NCBI RefSeq assembly: GCF_003752405.1
Contig: NZ_RKHK01000001.1
Coordinates: forward strand, 2,728,001 to 2,792,000
Direction: 5' to 3'
Length of the DNA stretch: 64,000 nucleotides
DNA from: Bogoriella caseilytica
Lineage (GTDB): Bacteria > Actinomycetota > Actinomycetes > Actinomycetales > Actinomycetaceae
Both the position numbers and the translations under genes were made by a program. Position 1 is the first letter of the stretch, and every line of letters starts with the position of its first letter. Below are positions 16,755 to 26,530 of the stretch, in pieces. The notes beneath the pieces were generated by a model. The model was not told the origin of the DNA. It saw only the letters and a program-made list of their open reading frames with translations, and did no database searches.

Positions 16755-18356
16755 GTGCCTACCCGCTCCTCCACCGACGCCACCGACGCCACCGACGGCA
16801 CCGCCGTCCCGGCCGTTGCGAACCACCTCGCCCGAGCTCTTGCCGCAGACCTGCGCGATGCGGGGTTCACCGCCGCGGCGCTGCGCGAGGCGTGGGGCCA
16901 GGACGCCGATGACGCGCTAGGCCGCGGGCTTCGCTTGCCGGCCGAACGCGCGCTGGCGCACCGCACCGACGCGCTCGCCGTCCTCGCCAGACTGCTCGTG
17001 CTGGGCATGGCCCAGCCGAGCGACGGCGTCGCTTCGGCTCTGCCCACCACCGGGGTCGCCGGACTCGTTGACCTCCTGCTCTGCGCCGATGACGGCACCA
17101 CGGTGACGCCGGTGGCCTCGCTGCGGCCGCAGGAGATCGCGGACGACGCCTGCTCCGCAGAGTGGTACGTGGTCTCCGACCTCGACGAGACGGCACTGGG
17201 AGCGCAACCCCTGCCCGTCGACCACGTCCTCGGTGCCGGTGGTGCCTCCCTGACGTTGGCAGCGCTGCAGCTCCCGACTCCCGCACAGAGCGTGCTGGAC
17301 CTCGGCACCGGTTGCGCCATCCAGTCCCTGCGCGCCCGGCGCTACGCCACGACGGTGGTCGCCACCGACCTCTCGGCCCGCGCCCTGCGCTTCGCCGCGC
17401 TGAATCTTGCCCTCAACGAGGTCGATGACGTCGAACTGCGAGCCGGCAGCCTGTACGAGCCGGTGCTCGGCCAACGCTTCTCGCGCATTGTCTCGAACCC
17501 GCCCTTCGTCATCACCCCGCGCGACCCCGAGATGCCCGCCTACGACTACCGGGACGGCGGCATGGAGGGCGATGCGCTGGTAGAGGCGGTGATCAGCGGC
17601 GCTGGCGAGCACCTGGAGCCCGGTGGGATCGCGCAACTCCTGGGGAACTGGGAGTACCTCGCTGTCCATGGTGACGGTCGGGAACAGGTGGAGATCTCCG
17701 GGTTGGATCGCGTGCGGGCGTGGGTCGAGGCCTCGGAGAGCCCGCTCGATGCCTGGGTGGTCGAACGTGAGCTCCTCGATCCGGTGCGCTACGCCGAGAT
17801 GTGGATCCGGGACGGCGGGATCCTTCCTGGCACCGGCGAGCACACACGTCTCCTGCAGGCCTACCTCGAGGACTTCGAGCGCCGAGGCGTGACGAGCATC
17901 GGCCTCGGGTACGTGTTGTTGCGTCGCCCGGCCGACGGGATCGTCTCCCTGGAGCGCTACGAGCAGGTGCCTCAGGCCCTCCCCGGTGAAGCTGGGCTCG
18001 GTGCGCACCTGGCAGGCGTCCTGGATCGGCACGACGAGCTCCGCGCCCTGGACGACCAGGCCTTGCTGGACCGGGCGGCTCGGACGGCGCCCGACGTCAC
18101 CGAGGTGCGCCACCACATACCCGGGGAACCCGGCCCGGTGGTGGTCGAGTTGCGCCAGGGATCGGGTTTCGCCCGCACGCAGCAGGTCCGCGCCGAGCTC
18201 GCCGCCGTCGTGGGTGCCTGCGACGGCGACCTCACGCTCGGGCAGATCCTCACCGCCGTGGCCGCGCTGATGGATCTGGACGCTGAGGAGGCGCGAGCGG
18301 AGCTGGTGCCACCGCTGCGTGCTCTCATCAATGATGGCTTCCTCACGATCGAGTGA
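16755..18356 (+). CDS. SAM-dependent methyltransferase with extra N- and C-terminal domains (DUF7059/DUF7782-like)
   Basis: Class I methyltransferase embedded in a 533-aa actinobacterial protein. Residues about 20-140 form an N-terminal domain. The Rossmann core has LDLGTGCAIQSLRARR (SAM loop), ATDLSARAL and the catalytic SNPPFVI motif (Asn248), characteristic of N5-glutamine or adenine-N6 methyltransferases of the HemK/PrmC/RsmC type. A separate C-terminal domain of about 180 residues ends in a winged-helix-like segment. The target is unknown; the NPPF motif suggests methylation of a planar amide or amine. The N-terminus has a short DAT-rich repeat. TAGCGT ends 6 nt before GTG 16755, so the mRNA is probably leaderless. 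Confidence 0.78.
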   Translation: MPTRSSTDATDATDGTAVPAVANHLARALAADLRDAGFTAAALREAWGQDADDALGRGLRLPAERALAHRTDALAVLARLLVLGMAQPSDGVASALPTTGVAGLVDLLLCADDGTTVTPVASLRPQEIADDACSAEWYVVSDLDETALGAQPLPVDHVLGAGGASLTLAALQLPTPAQSVLDLGTGCAIQSLRARRYATTVVATDLSARALRFAALNLALNEVDDVELRAGSLYEPVLGQRFSRIVSNPPFVITPRDPEMPAYDYRDGGMEGDALVEAVISGAGEHLEPGGIAQLLGNWEYLAVHGDGREQVEISGLDRVRAWVEASESPLDAWVVERELLDPVRYAEMWIRDGGILPGTGEHTRLLQAYLEDFERRGVTSIGLGYVLLRRPADGIVSLERYEQVPQALPGEAGLGAHLAGVLDRHDELRALDDQALLDRAARTAPDVTEVRHHIPGEPGPVVVELRQGSGFARTQQVRAELAAVVGACDGDLTLGQILTAVAALMDLDAEEARAELVPPLRALINDGFLTIE

Positions 18357-18403
18357 GCCCGCGCCACCACCCACAACCCGGCCCGCGGCGGTAACGTCCA
18401 GGC

Positions 18404-21400
18404 ATGACCGTGGAGGACCTTGCCGAGCTCGTTGATGATGCCGTCGACCTTGCCCGCATCTGGCTTGCTGCCACCGAGGCCGGACAGGATGCGGCCGAAC
18501 GCACCACCGCTGGCCGCCTGGCGGCTCTCGTTTCGGATCCCGAGGGCCTGGACCTGGCGATCAACTTCGTTGACCGAGTGGCACGGCCCGAGGATCCGCG
18601 AGTGGCGGCGAAGGAGCTTGCCGCACTGTCCACCAGCGCGGCGGGCTTCCTCAGCACCATCGATCGCAGTCTTCTGGCTACCGGCTCCAAGGCCGCACGC
18701 CTCGCTCCCGGCCTGGTGGTTCCCCTGGCGCGGAGACGGTTGCGCGGACTGGTCGGTCACCTCGTCGTCGATGCCGCCGACCCCGCCCTGGCCGAGCATC
18801 TGGCCCGCGCCAAGGAGGACGGCTTCCGACTGAACATCAACCTCCTCGGCGAGGCCGTGCTCGGCGAGGAGGAGGCAGCCTCCCGGGCGGAGCGCACCCG
18901 CGCTCTGCTGGAGCGCGAGGACGTGGACTACGTCTCGATCAAGGTCTCATCCCTGGTCTCACAGATCTCCCCCTGGGACGAAGCCGGCACCGTCGCTCGC
19001 GTGCTGGAACGACTCCGCCCGCTCTACCGAGCAGCCGCCGCACGGAGCCCACACGCCTTCGTCAATCTCGACATGGAGGAGTACCGCGATCTGGACCTGA
19101 CGGTTGCGGTCTTCACGGCCCTGCTCAGCGAGCCCGAGTTCCAGGATCTCCGCGCCGGCATCGTGCTGCAGGCCTACCTGCCCGATGCCGCAGGGGCCTT
19201 GGAGCGCCTCATCGGCTTCGCGACCGCCCGGCGGGACGCTGGCGGAGCAAGCATCAAGATCCGCCTGGTCAAGGGCGCGAACCTCTCCATGGAACGCGCC
19301 GAGGCCGAACTCCACGGCTGGACCCAGGCGCCCTACGCCACCAAGGCCGAGGTGGACGCAAACTTCCTGCGGCTGGCCGAGCGCGCACTGCGACCCGAGC
19401 ACAGCGGCGCCCTGCGACTCGGAGCCGCCTCACACAACCTCTTCGACGTCGCCGCTATTCACCTCCTTGCCGAGCAGCGCGGGGTCTCCGCAGCCCTGGA
19501 CGTCGAGATGCTGCAGGGCATGGCACCCTCCCAGGCGCGCGCCGTCCGGGACGACGTCGGCACCGTCATCCTCTACACCCCGGTCGTAGCTGCAGAGGAC
19601 TTCGACGTCGCCGTCTCGTATTTGGTGCGCCGGCTGGAGGAGAATGCGCAGCCGCAGAATTTCCTCCACGCACTCTTTGCCGGCGGAGCGATTGGCACCG
19701 ATGACCAGGAGGCCCGCTTCCGGGAGTCCGTCCACCTGGCTGGGGAGGTCACCGCGCAGCCACGCCGCACCACCGAGCGGGCCCCGGCCCCGGAGGCCTT
19801 CACCAACGCGATCGACTCCGACCCAGCTCTCGAAGAGGTGCGCGCGTGGGCCGCGGAGGCCGTCGGCGCTGCCCCGGCCAGGCTGACCTCCCCGGTTCTC
19901 ACCTCCACGGCCGATGTCGACGGCGTGGTCCGGCTGGCTCGTGATCTGCAACGCGAATGGGCCGAGCGGCCGGCCCACGAGCGCGCGGCGGTGCTGCGCC
20001 GGGCTGCCGATGAGCTCGAAGCTCGCCGCACGGTGTTGATCACCCAGGCCGCGCACGAAGGCGGCAAGACCGTGGCACAGTCCGACCCAGAGGTCTCCGA
20101 GGCCATCGACTTCGCCCGCTACTACGCCGACCGGGTCGCTGAACTGGAGCCGGGAGCCTCCCTGCACACCGACGGCGCGCGCTTCACTCCCGCGCCCTGC
20201 GTGCTCGTCGCCCCGCCGTGGAACTTCCCCGTCGCCATCCCCATCGGTGGCGTGCTCGCTGCGCTCGCGGCCGGATCCGCGGTGATCATCAAGCCCGCAC
20301 CGCAGGTGCCCGGCTGCACCGAGATCGCCGTCGAGGCCGTGCGGGCGGCGCTGGAGGCCTCGGGGGTGCCCCGCCAGCTGGTGCAGGTGGTCCGTACCGA
20401 TGAGGGCGAGGTCGGCCAGGCCCTGGTGGCCCATGCCGACATTGACCGAGTGATTCTGACCGGCGCCGCGGAGACCGGGGATCTCTTCATTTCCTTCCGG
20501 CACGGGCGGCGTGGCGGTCCGGGCGTGCTCGCCGAGACCTCGGGGAAGAACTCCCTGATCATCACCCCCGCGGCGGACTTCGACCTGGCCGTGGGGGATC
20601 TGGTGACCTCGGCCTTCGGGCACGCCGGCCAGAAGTGCTCAGCCGCGTCACTGGCCATCCTGGTGGGCTCCGCCGGGCGTTCGGAGCGGCTCCTGCGCCA
20701 GCTCGTGGATGCCGTGCGCTCGCTGCGAGTCGGATGGCCTGACGATCTGGGCGCGACGGTGGGGCCGCTGATCGAGCCACCGCAGGACAAGCTAGAGATG
20801 GCGCTGACCAGCCTGGAACCGGGGGAGCGATGGCTGGTCGAACCGCGCCAGCTCGATGACAGTGGGCGGCTGTGGTCGCCAGGCCTGAAGGACGGCGTGC
20901 GCCCCGGCTCCTGGTTCCACCGCACGGAGGTCTTCGGACCGGTGCTGGGGATCATGCGCGCCGCCACCTTCGAGGAAGCCATTGCCCTGCAGAACGCCAC
21001 CGCCTTCGGGCTCACCGCTGGACTCCATTCCTTGGACTCCCAGGAGATGGCCATCTGGGCCGATCGGACCGAGGCCGGGAACCTCTACATCAACCGCCAT
21101 ATCACCGGCGCCATCGTGCGCCGGCAGTCCTTTGGTGGATGGAAGGCCTCGAACATGGGCCCGGGTGCCAAGGCTGGCGGCCCGAACTACGTGGCCCAGC
21201 TGGGCGACTTCGAGCCCGATGGGCTACCCGCGGAACAAGCTGACCTTTCCCGGGAACTCCGAGCGGCCCTGGCGGACTACACCGGGCTGGTGACCTCGCA
21301 GGCCGACCGCTCGTGGTTGCGCGCGGCCGTGTCCTCCGATGCTGCCGCCTGGGAGTCAGGCCTGGGGCTGGAGGTCGATGAGACGGGCTTGGCGGTGGAA

Positions 21401-21859
21401 GCCAACGTCTTCCGTTACCGGCCTGCCCCGTTGACGATCCGCACGGTCCCGGGGGCCGCCATCGTCGAACTCGTGCGCGTGCTGCTGGCCGCGGAGCTCG
21501 CCGGGACTGCGGTGGAGGTGAGCCTGGATGTCGAGACCGCGCAGGAGCTCGCCGGATTCGAGGACGGCGGCGACAATGCGCGCGCCGGCCTCGCCCGGCT
21601 GAACACCGCTCCTCAGATCGTGGAGCCGACCGAGGACTTCGTGGAGCGCCTCGCGCAGACACCGGTGGACCGCGTGCGGGTTATCGGCGTGGGGCCGGAG
21701 GCCTCGGAGATCGCCGATCGGCTCAGCTCGGCGGACACCAGCGTGCTCACCGGCCCCGTGCTAGCCACTGGCCGGCGAGAACTGCTCACCGTGGTGCGCG
21801 AGCAAGCGATCTCGCGCACCCTGCACCGTTACGGTCACGTCCCCGACGACGAGAGGTAG
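18404..21859 (+). CDS. putA: Bifunctional proline dehydrogenase/L-glutamate gamma-semialdehyde dehydrogenase
   Basis: Oxidises proline to glutamate in two steps, giving electrons to FAD/quinone and then NAD. The 1151-aa chain has an N-terminal proline dehydrogenase barrel (about residues 1-450; NINLLGEAVLGEEEA, IKIRLVKGANLSMERAEAEL and DVEMLQGMAPSQARAV). An aldehyde dehydrogenase domain follows (about 480-950) with VAPPWNFPVAIPIGGVLAAL, ETSGKNSLII and the catalytic Cys745 in GHAGQKCSAAS. A C-terminal extension of about 200 residues is common in actinobacterial PutA. No ribbon-helix-helix DNA-binding domain is present, so it is not autorepressing like the E. coli enzyme. TAACGT ends 6 nt before the ATG: likely leaderless. 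Confidence 0.95.
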   Translation: MTVEDLAELVDDAVDLARIWLAATEAGQDAAERTTAGRLAALVSDPEGLDLAINFVDRVARPEDPRVAAKELAALSTSAAGFLSTIDRSLLATGSKAARLAPGLVVPLARRRLRGLVGHLVVDAADPALAEHLARAKEDGFRLNINLLGEAVLGEEEAASRAERTRALLEREDVDYVSIKVSSLVSQISPWDEAGTVARVLERLRPLYRAAAARSPHAFVNLDMEEYRDLDLTVAVFTALLSEPEFQDLRAGIVLQAYLPDAAGALERLIGFATARRDAGGASIKIRLVKGANLSMERAEAELHGWTQAPYATKAEVDANFLRLAERALRPEHSGALRLGAASHNLFDVAAIHLLAEQRGVSAALDVEMLQGMAPSQARAVRDDVGTVILYTPVVAAEDFDVAVSYLVRRLEENAQPQNFLHALFAGGAIGTDDQEARFRESVHLAGEVTAQPRRTTERAPAPEAFTNAIDSDPALEEVRAWAAEAVGAAPARLTSPVLTSTADVDGVVRLARDLQREWAERPAHERAAVLRRAADELEARRTVLITQAAHEGGKTVAQSDPEVSEAIDFARYYADRVAELEPGASLHTDGARFTPAPCVLVAPPWNFPVAIPIGGVLAALAAGSAVIIKPAPQVPGCTEIAVEAVRAALEASGVPRQLVQVVRTDEGEVGQALVAHADIDRVILTGAAETGDLFISFRHGRRGGPGVLAETSGKNSLIITPAADFDLAVGDLVTSAFGHAGQKCSAASLAILVGSAGRSERLLRQLVDAVRSLRVGWPDDLGATVGPLIEPPQDKLEMALTSLEPGERWLVEPRQLDDSGRLWSPGLKDGVRPGSWFHRTEVFGPVLGIMRAATFEEAIALQNATAFGLTAGLHSLDSQEMAIWADRTEAGNLYINRHITGAIVRRQSFGGWKASNMGPGAKAGGPNYVAQLGDFEPDGLPAEQADLSRELRAALADYTGLVTSQADRSWLRAAVSSDAAAWESGLGLEVDETGLAVEANVFRYRPAPLTIRTVPGAAIVELVRVLLAAELAGTAVEVSLDVETAQELAGFEDGGDNARAGLARLNTAPQIVEPTEDFVERLAQTPVDRVRVIGVGPEASEIADRLSSADTSVLTGPVLATGRRELLTVVREQAISRTLHRYGHVPDDER

Positions 21860-21904
21860 CTAGCGCAGCGCTGCCCGGCGCGTGTGATGCCCGGCTGCCG
21901 GAGG

Positions 21905-22645
21905 TCAGCGAGCCTGCGGCAGCCCGAGGATCCGGGCGAGGCCGGCGGCATCCTCGGCGATCGCAGCGGAGCCGGCCTCCTCCCCGGCTTGGGCGTAACC
22001 CCAGGCCGCCAGAACCCCAGGGACGCCGTGCATGGCTGCGCCCTCGATGTCGTGGTGACGGTCCCCGACCATCACCGCGCCGGAGACGTCGACCTCGGCT
22101 TCCCGCAGCCCCTGGAGCGCTGCTGCCACCACATTGGCCTTGACCTGGACGCCGGGCAGGTCGTGGGAGTCCTCCCGGGTGGCGCCGTGGATCGAGGTGA
22201 AGAACTGCTCGAGCCCGGCGTCGGCCAGGATGGGGCGCGCCAGCTCACCGAGCTTCGCCGTGGCCAGTGCCAGGGGAATGCCCGCCGCGTGCCAGGTCTC
22301 GATCAGTTGGGCCACTCCCGGGTAGAGCGGGACCTGGGTCATCCGGGGCCGGTACCGCTCGCGGTACTCGGCGACCACCCCATCGAGGGCGGGCTCTGGC
22401 ACCCCGCCGAAGGTCAGGAAGCCCTCCCGGATGGGCGGGCCGACGAAGCGCAGCAGTGTTCCGGCGTCGGGCACGCGGTAGCCGCAGGCCGCGAGCGCCT
22501 CGGCGATGGAGGTCGTGATCGCCGGCGCGGAGTCGGTGATGGTGCCGTCAAGGTCGAGGATGACGGCGGTGGTGGGTTGCGGAAGCGGGAGAGCGGCGGA
22601 GTCGGCCACCGCACGGGTGTGCGTCGAGGCAGGGGAGTGCGGCAT
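21905..22645 (-). CDS. HAD-superfamily phosphatase, phosphoglycolate phosphatase-like
   Basis: Cytosolic phosphatase of 246 aa with standard HAD motifs: VILDLDGTITDSAPAI (nucleophile and acid/base Asp), LALATAKLGE (motif II), Lys in VQVKANVVAAAL, and MVGDRHHDIEGAAMHGVPGV (motif IV). GPPIREGF and PLYPGVAQLIETWHAAGIPL place it in the Gph/PpaX-like group with a helical cap. The most likely activity is on a phosphorylated sugar or 2-phosphoglycolate; the sequence does not decide. ATG 22645 is chosen over an upstream open frame for length, though no strong ribosome-binding site supports it. It lies just downstream of the GH51 gene on the same strand. Confidence 0.82.
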   Translation of the reverse strand: MPHSPASTHTRAVADSAALPLPQPTTAVILDLDGTITDSAPAITTSIAEALAACGYRVPDAGTLLRFVGPPIREGFLTFGGVPEPALDGVVAEYRERYRPRMTQVPLYPGVAQLIETWHAAGIPLALATAKLGELARPILADAGLEQFFTSIHGATREDSHDLPGVQVKANVVAAALQGLREAEVDVSGAVMVGDRHHDIEGAAMHGVPGVLAAWGYAQAGEEAGSAAIAEDAAGLARILGLPQAR

Positions 22646-22710
22646 GGCTGAGAGCCTACGGGGGGCGCCTGGCTCGCGCCGGACGCCACCACAGTCAGCA
22701 GGCGGAACTC

Positions 22711-24231
22711 TCAACTCACCTCGAGCTCGAGGGTGACCAGCGCTGCAGCCGGCAGATCGAAGCTGAGCGTGCCGCCGTCGATGCGGGCACCGTCATAGTC
22801 CTGCGGGGCCACGCGGTTCGGCTCGGACGCCGTGTTGTGGTCGGCCACGTCGCCGGCGACCAAGATCCGGCCGGTTACTGTCCCGGTGTTCGCGCCACGC
22901 AGGCTCAGCTCGATACGCACGGCGGCGTCCGGGTCGAGGTTCGCGGCGGTGATGGTGGCCCGGCCGTCCTTGGTGGAGGCGGTGACCGAGACGGCATCCA
23001 CGGTGGTGCCATCGACCTCACGCTGCACCCCGGTGCCGGTGCGATGCACGGCCAGCGACTGCGCATCGTGGTGCCCGGTGGCCATGGCGAAGGCGTGGTA
23101 GGTGGGGGTGAGGATCATCTGATGGCCGTCGGTGAGGACCATCGCCTGCAGCACGTTCACCGTCTGGGCGATATTGGCCAGGCGCAGGCGGTCCGCGTGC
23201 GCGTGGAAGGCGTCGAAGTGCACCGCCGCGACCAGCGCGTCGCGCTGGGTGTTCTGCTGGTACAGGAATCCGGGGTTGGTGCCCGGCTCCACGTTCCACC
23301 ACGTGCCCCACTCATCGAGCGCGAGCCCGATCTTCTTGGTGGGGTCGTAGGCGTCCATGACCGCTGCATGCCCGGCGATGAGTTCGCGGACGTGCTGCGC
23401 ACGGCGCATCGTGGTCCAGTACTCCTCGCGGCTGAACTCGGTGGCCGAGCCCTTGTCGGACCACGCCCCGGACATCGTGTAGTAGTGGAAGGAGATCGCC
23501 TGGAAGGTCTCCCGCGGACTGGTGTCGCCCAGGCCGTGGGAGACCTGCTTCATCAGGGTCTCGGTCCAGGCGTAGTCCGCATCGGAGGCGCCCGCCGCGA
23601 TGCGGTAGAGCCTGTTCTCGCCATGGTCACGCGCATAGGTCGCGTGCTGACGTGCCATGGGAGCGAACTGCTCGGCGCGCAAGTTACCGCCGCAACCCCA
23701 CGGCTCGTTCCCGATGCCGAAGAGGCGTACCTTCCACGGCTCGGGATGGCCGTTCTGCGCGCGCAGCCTGGCCATAGGGGAGTCTCCTGAGCGGTTCAGG
23801 TACTCCACCCACTCGCTGGTCTCGCGGACCGATCCTGAGCCCACGTTGGCCGAGATGTACGGCTCCGTGTCCAGCAGTTCGCACAGCGCCATGAACTCGT
23901 GGGTGCCGAAGTGGTTGTTCTCCTCCACGTCACCCCAGTGGGTGTTCACCATCCGCGGGCGGTCCTCGCGTGGGCCGATTCCATCCATCCAGTGGTACTC
24001 ATCGGCGAAGCAGCCCCCCGGCCAGCGCAAGTTCGGGATGGCAATGGCGCGCAGCGCCTCGACCACATCGGCCCGGATCCCGCCCTCATGGGGCACGTCG
24101 GCGTCCTCGCCCACCCAGAACCCGTCATAGATGCAGCGCCCCAAGTGTTCGGCGAAGTGGCCGTACAGGTGGCGGCTGATGGTCGGCCCGGCGACGTCGA
24201 GGTCGATCACGGCGGAGAAGGTGGCGGTCAT
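22711..24231 (-). CDS. GH51 alpha-L-arabinofuranosidase
   Basis: Retaining exo-enzyme that removes alpha-L-arabinofuranosyl side chains from arabinan or arabinoxylan oligosaccharides. It has no signal peptide, so it acts on imported oligosaccharides. The GH51 catalytic barrel shows [13 protein letters not shown], the acid/base Glu176 in [12 protein letters not shown] and the nucleophile Glu307 in [26 protein letters not shown] precedes the C-terminal beta-sandwich. The length, 506 aa, is normal. ATG 24231 has GGAG about 7 nt upstream. It diverges from a LacI regulator, and the perfect palindrome TACATCGATGTA lies 33 bp upstream, a likely LacI operator. Confidence 0.95.
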   Translation of the reverse strand: MTATFSAVIDLDVAGPTISRHLYGHFAEHLGRCIYDGFWVGEDADVPHEGGIRADVVEALRAIAIPNLRWPGGCFADEYHWMDGIGPREDRPRMVNTHWGDVEENNHFGTHEFMALCELLDTEPYISANVGSGSVRETSEWVEYLNRSGDSPMARLRAQNGHPEPWKVRLFGIGNEPWGCGGNLRAEQFAPMARQHATYARDHGENRLYRIAAGASDADYAWTETLMKQVSHGLGDTSPRETFQAISFHYYTMSGAWSDKGSATEFSREEYWTTMRRAQHVRELIAGHAAVMDAYDPTKKIGLALDEWGTWWNVEPGTNPGFLYQQNTQRDALVAAVHFDAFHAHADRLRLANIAQTVNVLQAMVLTDGHQMILTPTYHAFAMATGHHDAQSLAVHRTGTGVQREVDGTTVDAVSVTASTKDGRATITAANLDPDAAVRIELSLRGANTGTVTGRILVAGDVADHNTASEPNRVAPQDYDGARIDGGTLSFDLPAAALVTLELEVS

Positions 24232-24263
24232 GCTGAGACTCCAGGGGTGGCGTGGCAACTGGG

Positions 24264-24275
24264 TACATCGATGTA
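24264..24275. promoter_or_regulatory. Palindromic operator upstream of GH51
   Basis: TACATCGATGTA is a perfect 12-bp palindrome with a central CG, as LacI-family operators have, located between the GH51 and lacI-like genes. Nearby GCGGAGTC (24309-24316) and GACTCCGC (24330-24337) form a second 8-bp inverted repeat. Confidence 0.5.
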
Positions 24276-24404
24276 GAGGACTTTGGCGCGGATGGGCGAG
24301 AATGTCTAGCGGAGTCTTGGTGGGCAGCGGACTCCGCAGCGCAAGCGATAGCCTCAGCGCGCTGACGGGGCAGGGCTGCAGCGGCACGGCATACCCTTTC
24401 TCCT

Positions 24405-25412
24405 ATGCGAGTGACCATGCGCGACGTTGCGGCCTACGCCGGTGTGTCGGTGAAGACCGTCTCGCGCGTGGTCAACGGCGAACCACACATCCGTCCTGAG
24501 ACCCAGCGCCAGGTCCAGGAAGCGATCGCCACTCTCGACTGGCGCCCGAATTCGGCCGCTCGCACGCTGCGCACCGGCCGGACGGGGATCGTCGGCATCT
24601 GCGTCGCCGGGCTGCGGCGACCGTTCCTGGCGGCGATGGTCGAGGCGCTGGTCTCCGAGATCGACCGGCGGGGTCTGCGGGCGGCTGTCGAGCCGACCCA
24701 CGACGACCCGGAGCGGATCGCGCAGGTCTGGGCAGCGCAGGGCCGGAGTTTCGATGGCGTGCTCATGGTGGGAACTCCGGCAGGGTTCACCTGGCATCCG
24801 CCCCGCGGTCCGGTCGTCCTCGTGGACGACGGGTCACCGCTGGCGACGGCGGAGGTGGACCGCGTTGACCCGGACCGGGACGAGGCCGCGCGGTTGATCG
24901 CCCGGCACCTGGCGGTGATGGGCCGCTCTCGTCCCGCCGTGCTCGGTGCCGATGTTCTGGCGCGGCCAGCTGCCGACGGGGTGTCTGCGCCCTTCGCTGC
25001 GAGCCTGGAGGCAGTCGGTATCGATCCGTCCGGTGTCCACGCTCAGCTCCTGCCACTCGCCGCCGATCGCGAGTCGGGGTGGCAGGCAGCATTGTCCGTG
25101 CTGGAGAGCGCGCCCGAGACCGATGCCATGGTCTGCACCAGTGATGAGGTGGCGCTCGGTGCCCTGGCTGGCCTGGCCTCGGTCGGTGTCGCAGTTCCGG
25201 GGCGCGTCGCGGTGCTCGGCTACGGCAACCTGGAGGATGGTCACCTCTCGACGCCCACGCTGACCACTGTTGATCCTGATCCGGCTCACATGGCCCGCGC
25301 CGCTGTCGAGTTGCTGGCAGAGCGGATGTCCGGGCGGGCGACCGGGCCGCCCCGGCGCGTGATCACCCCGGTGAACCTGATCCGGCGTGAGTCGACACTG
25401 GGGGGCCGATGA
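24405..25412 (+). CDS. LacI-family transcriptional regulator 1
   Basis: Sugar-responsive repressor of 335 aa. The N-terminal helix-turn-helix MRDVAAYAGVSVKTVSRVVN and the hinge region precede a periplasmic-binding-protein-like effector domain (TGIVGICVAGLRRPFLAAMV to AVLGYGNLEDGHLSTPTLTT). It is divergent from GH51 and overlaps the second LacI gene as ATGA, so both are made together. TACCCT lies 7 nt before ATG 24405 and there is no ribosome-binding site, consistent with a leaderless transcript; ATG 24417 is an alternative. The likely effector is arabinose or an arabino-oligosaccharide, inferred from the neighbours. Confidence 0.9.
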   Translation: MRVTMRDVAAYAGVSVKTVSRVVNGEPHIRPETQRQVQEAIATLDWRPNSAARTLRTGRTGIVGICVAGLRRPFLAAMVEALVSEIDRRGLRAAVEPTHDDPERIAQVWAAQGRSFDGVLMVGTPAGFTWHPPRGPVVLVDDGSPLATAEVDRVDPDRDEAARLIARHLAVMGRSRPAVLGADVLARPAADGVSAPFAASLEAVGIDPSGVHAQLLPLAADRESGWQAALSVLESAPETDAMVCTSDEVALGALAGLASVGVAVPGRVAVLGYGNLEDGHLSTPTLTTVDPDPAHMARAAVELLAERMSGRATGPPRRVITPVNLIRRESTLGGR

Positions 25413-26404
25413 AGCTCCCCACGCTTGCCGATGTCGCCGAACGCGCCGGAGTCTCGGCCAAGACCGTCTCGAATGTGATCCTCGGGCGCCCGCACGTGGC
25501 GGTCGCGACCCGCGAGCGGGTGGAGCAGGCGGTGCGAGACCTCGGCTACCAGGCCAACCCGGCGGGCCGGGGCCTGACCTCCGGGCGAACCGGGCGGATC
25601 GCCGTGGTGATTCCCAAGCTCTACCAGCCATACTTCGCCGAGATCGCCGAACGGCTGATCCTCGCCCTGGGCGCGCGAGGCTGGGCCACCACCTTGCGAG
25701 TGGCGCCCGATGCCCAGTCCGAACGCGACGCGGTGATGGGCGTGACGACGTCGGACACCGACGGCGTGGTCATCTGCCCCCAGCACCTCACCCCCGAGGC
25801 CATGGACCAGCGACCTCCGCGGCCGGTCGTGCAGGTCGGCGGCAGGCCGGTCGGCCTGATCGACGCCGTGGTGATGGGCGAACGTGAAGGGTTCGAGGCC
25901 GTCACGCGGCATGTACTGGAGTCTGGTCGCCGTCGCATTGCCATGCTCGCCTCGGGACGGCCCCATGCGCGGCCAGGGGGTGAGCGATATGACGGCCTGG
26001 AGCAGGCCATGGCCGCCTACGGGCTCACGATCGATCCCCGCCTCGTGGTCTTCGGCTCCGACTGGGACCGGCGCATCTCGGGCTACGAAGCGATGACTGG
26101 TCTGCTGCAGACGGGCAGGCCCTTCGATGCGGCGATCTGCATCAATGACGCCGTCGCCATCGGGGCACTGCGTGCGCTCCGCATGCACGGTGCCCGCGTG
26201 CCGGAGGATGTGGCGTTGACTGGCTTCGACGATACCGAGGAGGGGCGCTATACGACCCCTTCGTTGACCTCGGTGAGCCCCGAACAGGAACAGATGGTCG
26301 AGCACGCGGTGCAGATGCTCCATGAGCGGCTTCATGGCCACCAGGGCGCGGCGCGTCAGGTGCGCACCGGCGCGCACCTCGTCCCGCGCGGCTCCACCGG
26401 ATAG
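25409..26404 (+). CDS. LacI-family transcriptional regulator 2
   Basis: Second LacI-type regulator (331 aa), overlapping the first by ATGA. The helix-turn-helix is LADVAERAGVSAKTVSNVIL and the effector domain runs from GRIAVVIPKLYQPYFAEIAE to ALTGFDDTEEGRYTTPSLTS, both complete. The recognition helix differs from the first (AKTVSNVI versus VKTVSRVV), so different operators are expected. It precedes the GH127 operon by 209 bp, where two direct TGACAACGCTGA repeats surround the -35 box. It probably controls the import and glycosidase genes that follow. Confidence 0.9.
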   Translation: MKLPTLADVAERAGVSAKTVSNVILGRPHVAVATRERVEQAVRDLGYQANPAGRGLTSGRTGRIAVVIPKLYQPYFAEIAERLILALGARGWATTLRVAPDAQSERDAVMGVTTSDTDGVVICPQHLTPEAMDQRPPRPVVQVGGRPVGLIDAVVMGEREGFEAVTRHVLESGRRRIAMLASGRPHARPGGERYDGLEQAMAAYGLTIDPRLVVFGSDWDRRISGYEAMTGLLQTGRPFDAAICINDAVAIGALRALRMHGARVPEDVALTGFDDTEEGRYTTPSLTSVSPEQEQMVEHAVQMLHERLHGHQGAARQVRTGAHLVPRGSTG

Positions 26405-26530
26405 CCGGGCCTGCCCGCCGACCAGTCGGCACCCCCCGCCGGGTAGCCGGGAGGGTGACCGGTGTGGAGTCACGCCGAGCGGCGGCGTCACGGGTCGGGT
26501 GCGCGGCACCACCGTGCTGTCGATGGTGTC

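Noticed and set aside
16766-16800. Tandem short repeat near the methyltransferase start
   Set aside because: It is a three-fold GACGCCACC-type codon repeat encoding Asp-Ala-Thr at a variable N-terminus, not a CRISPR or regulatory repeat.
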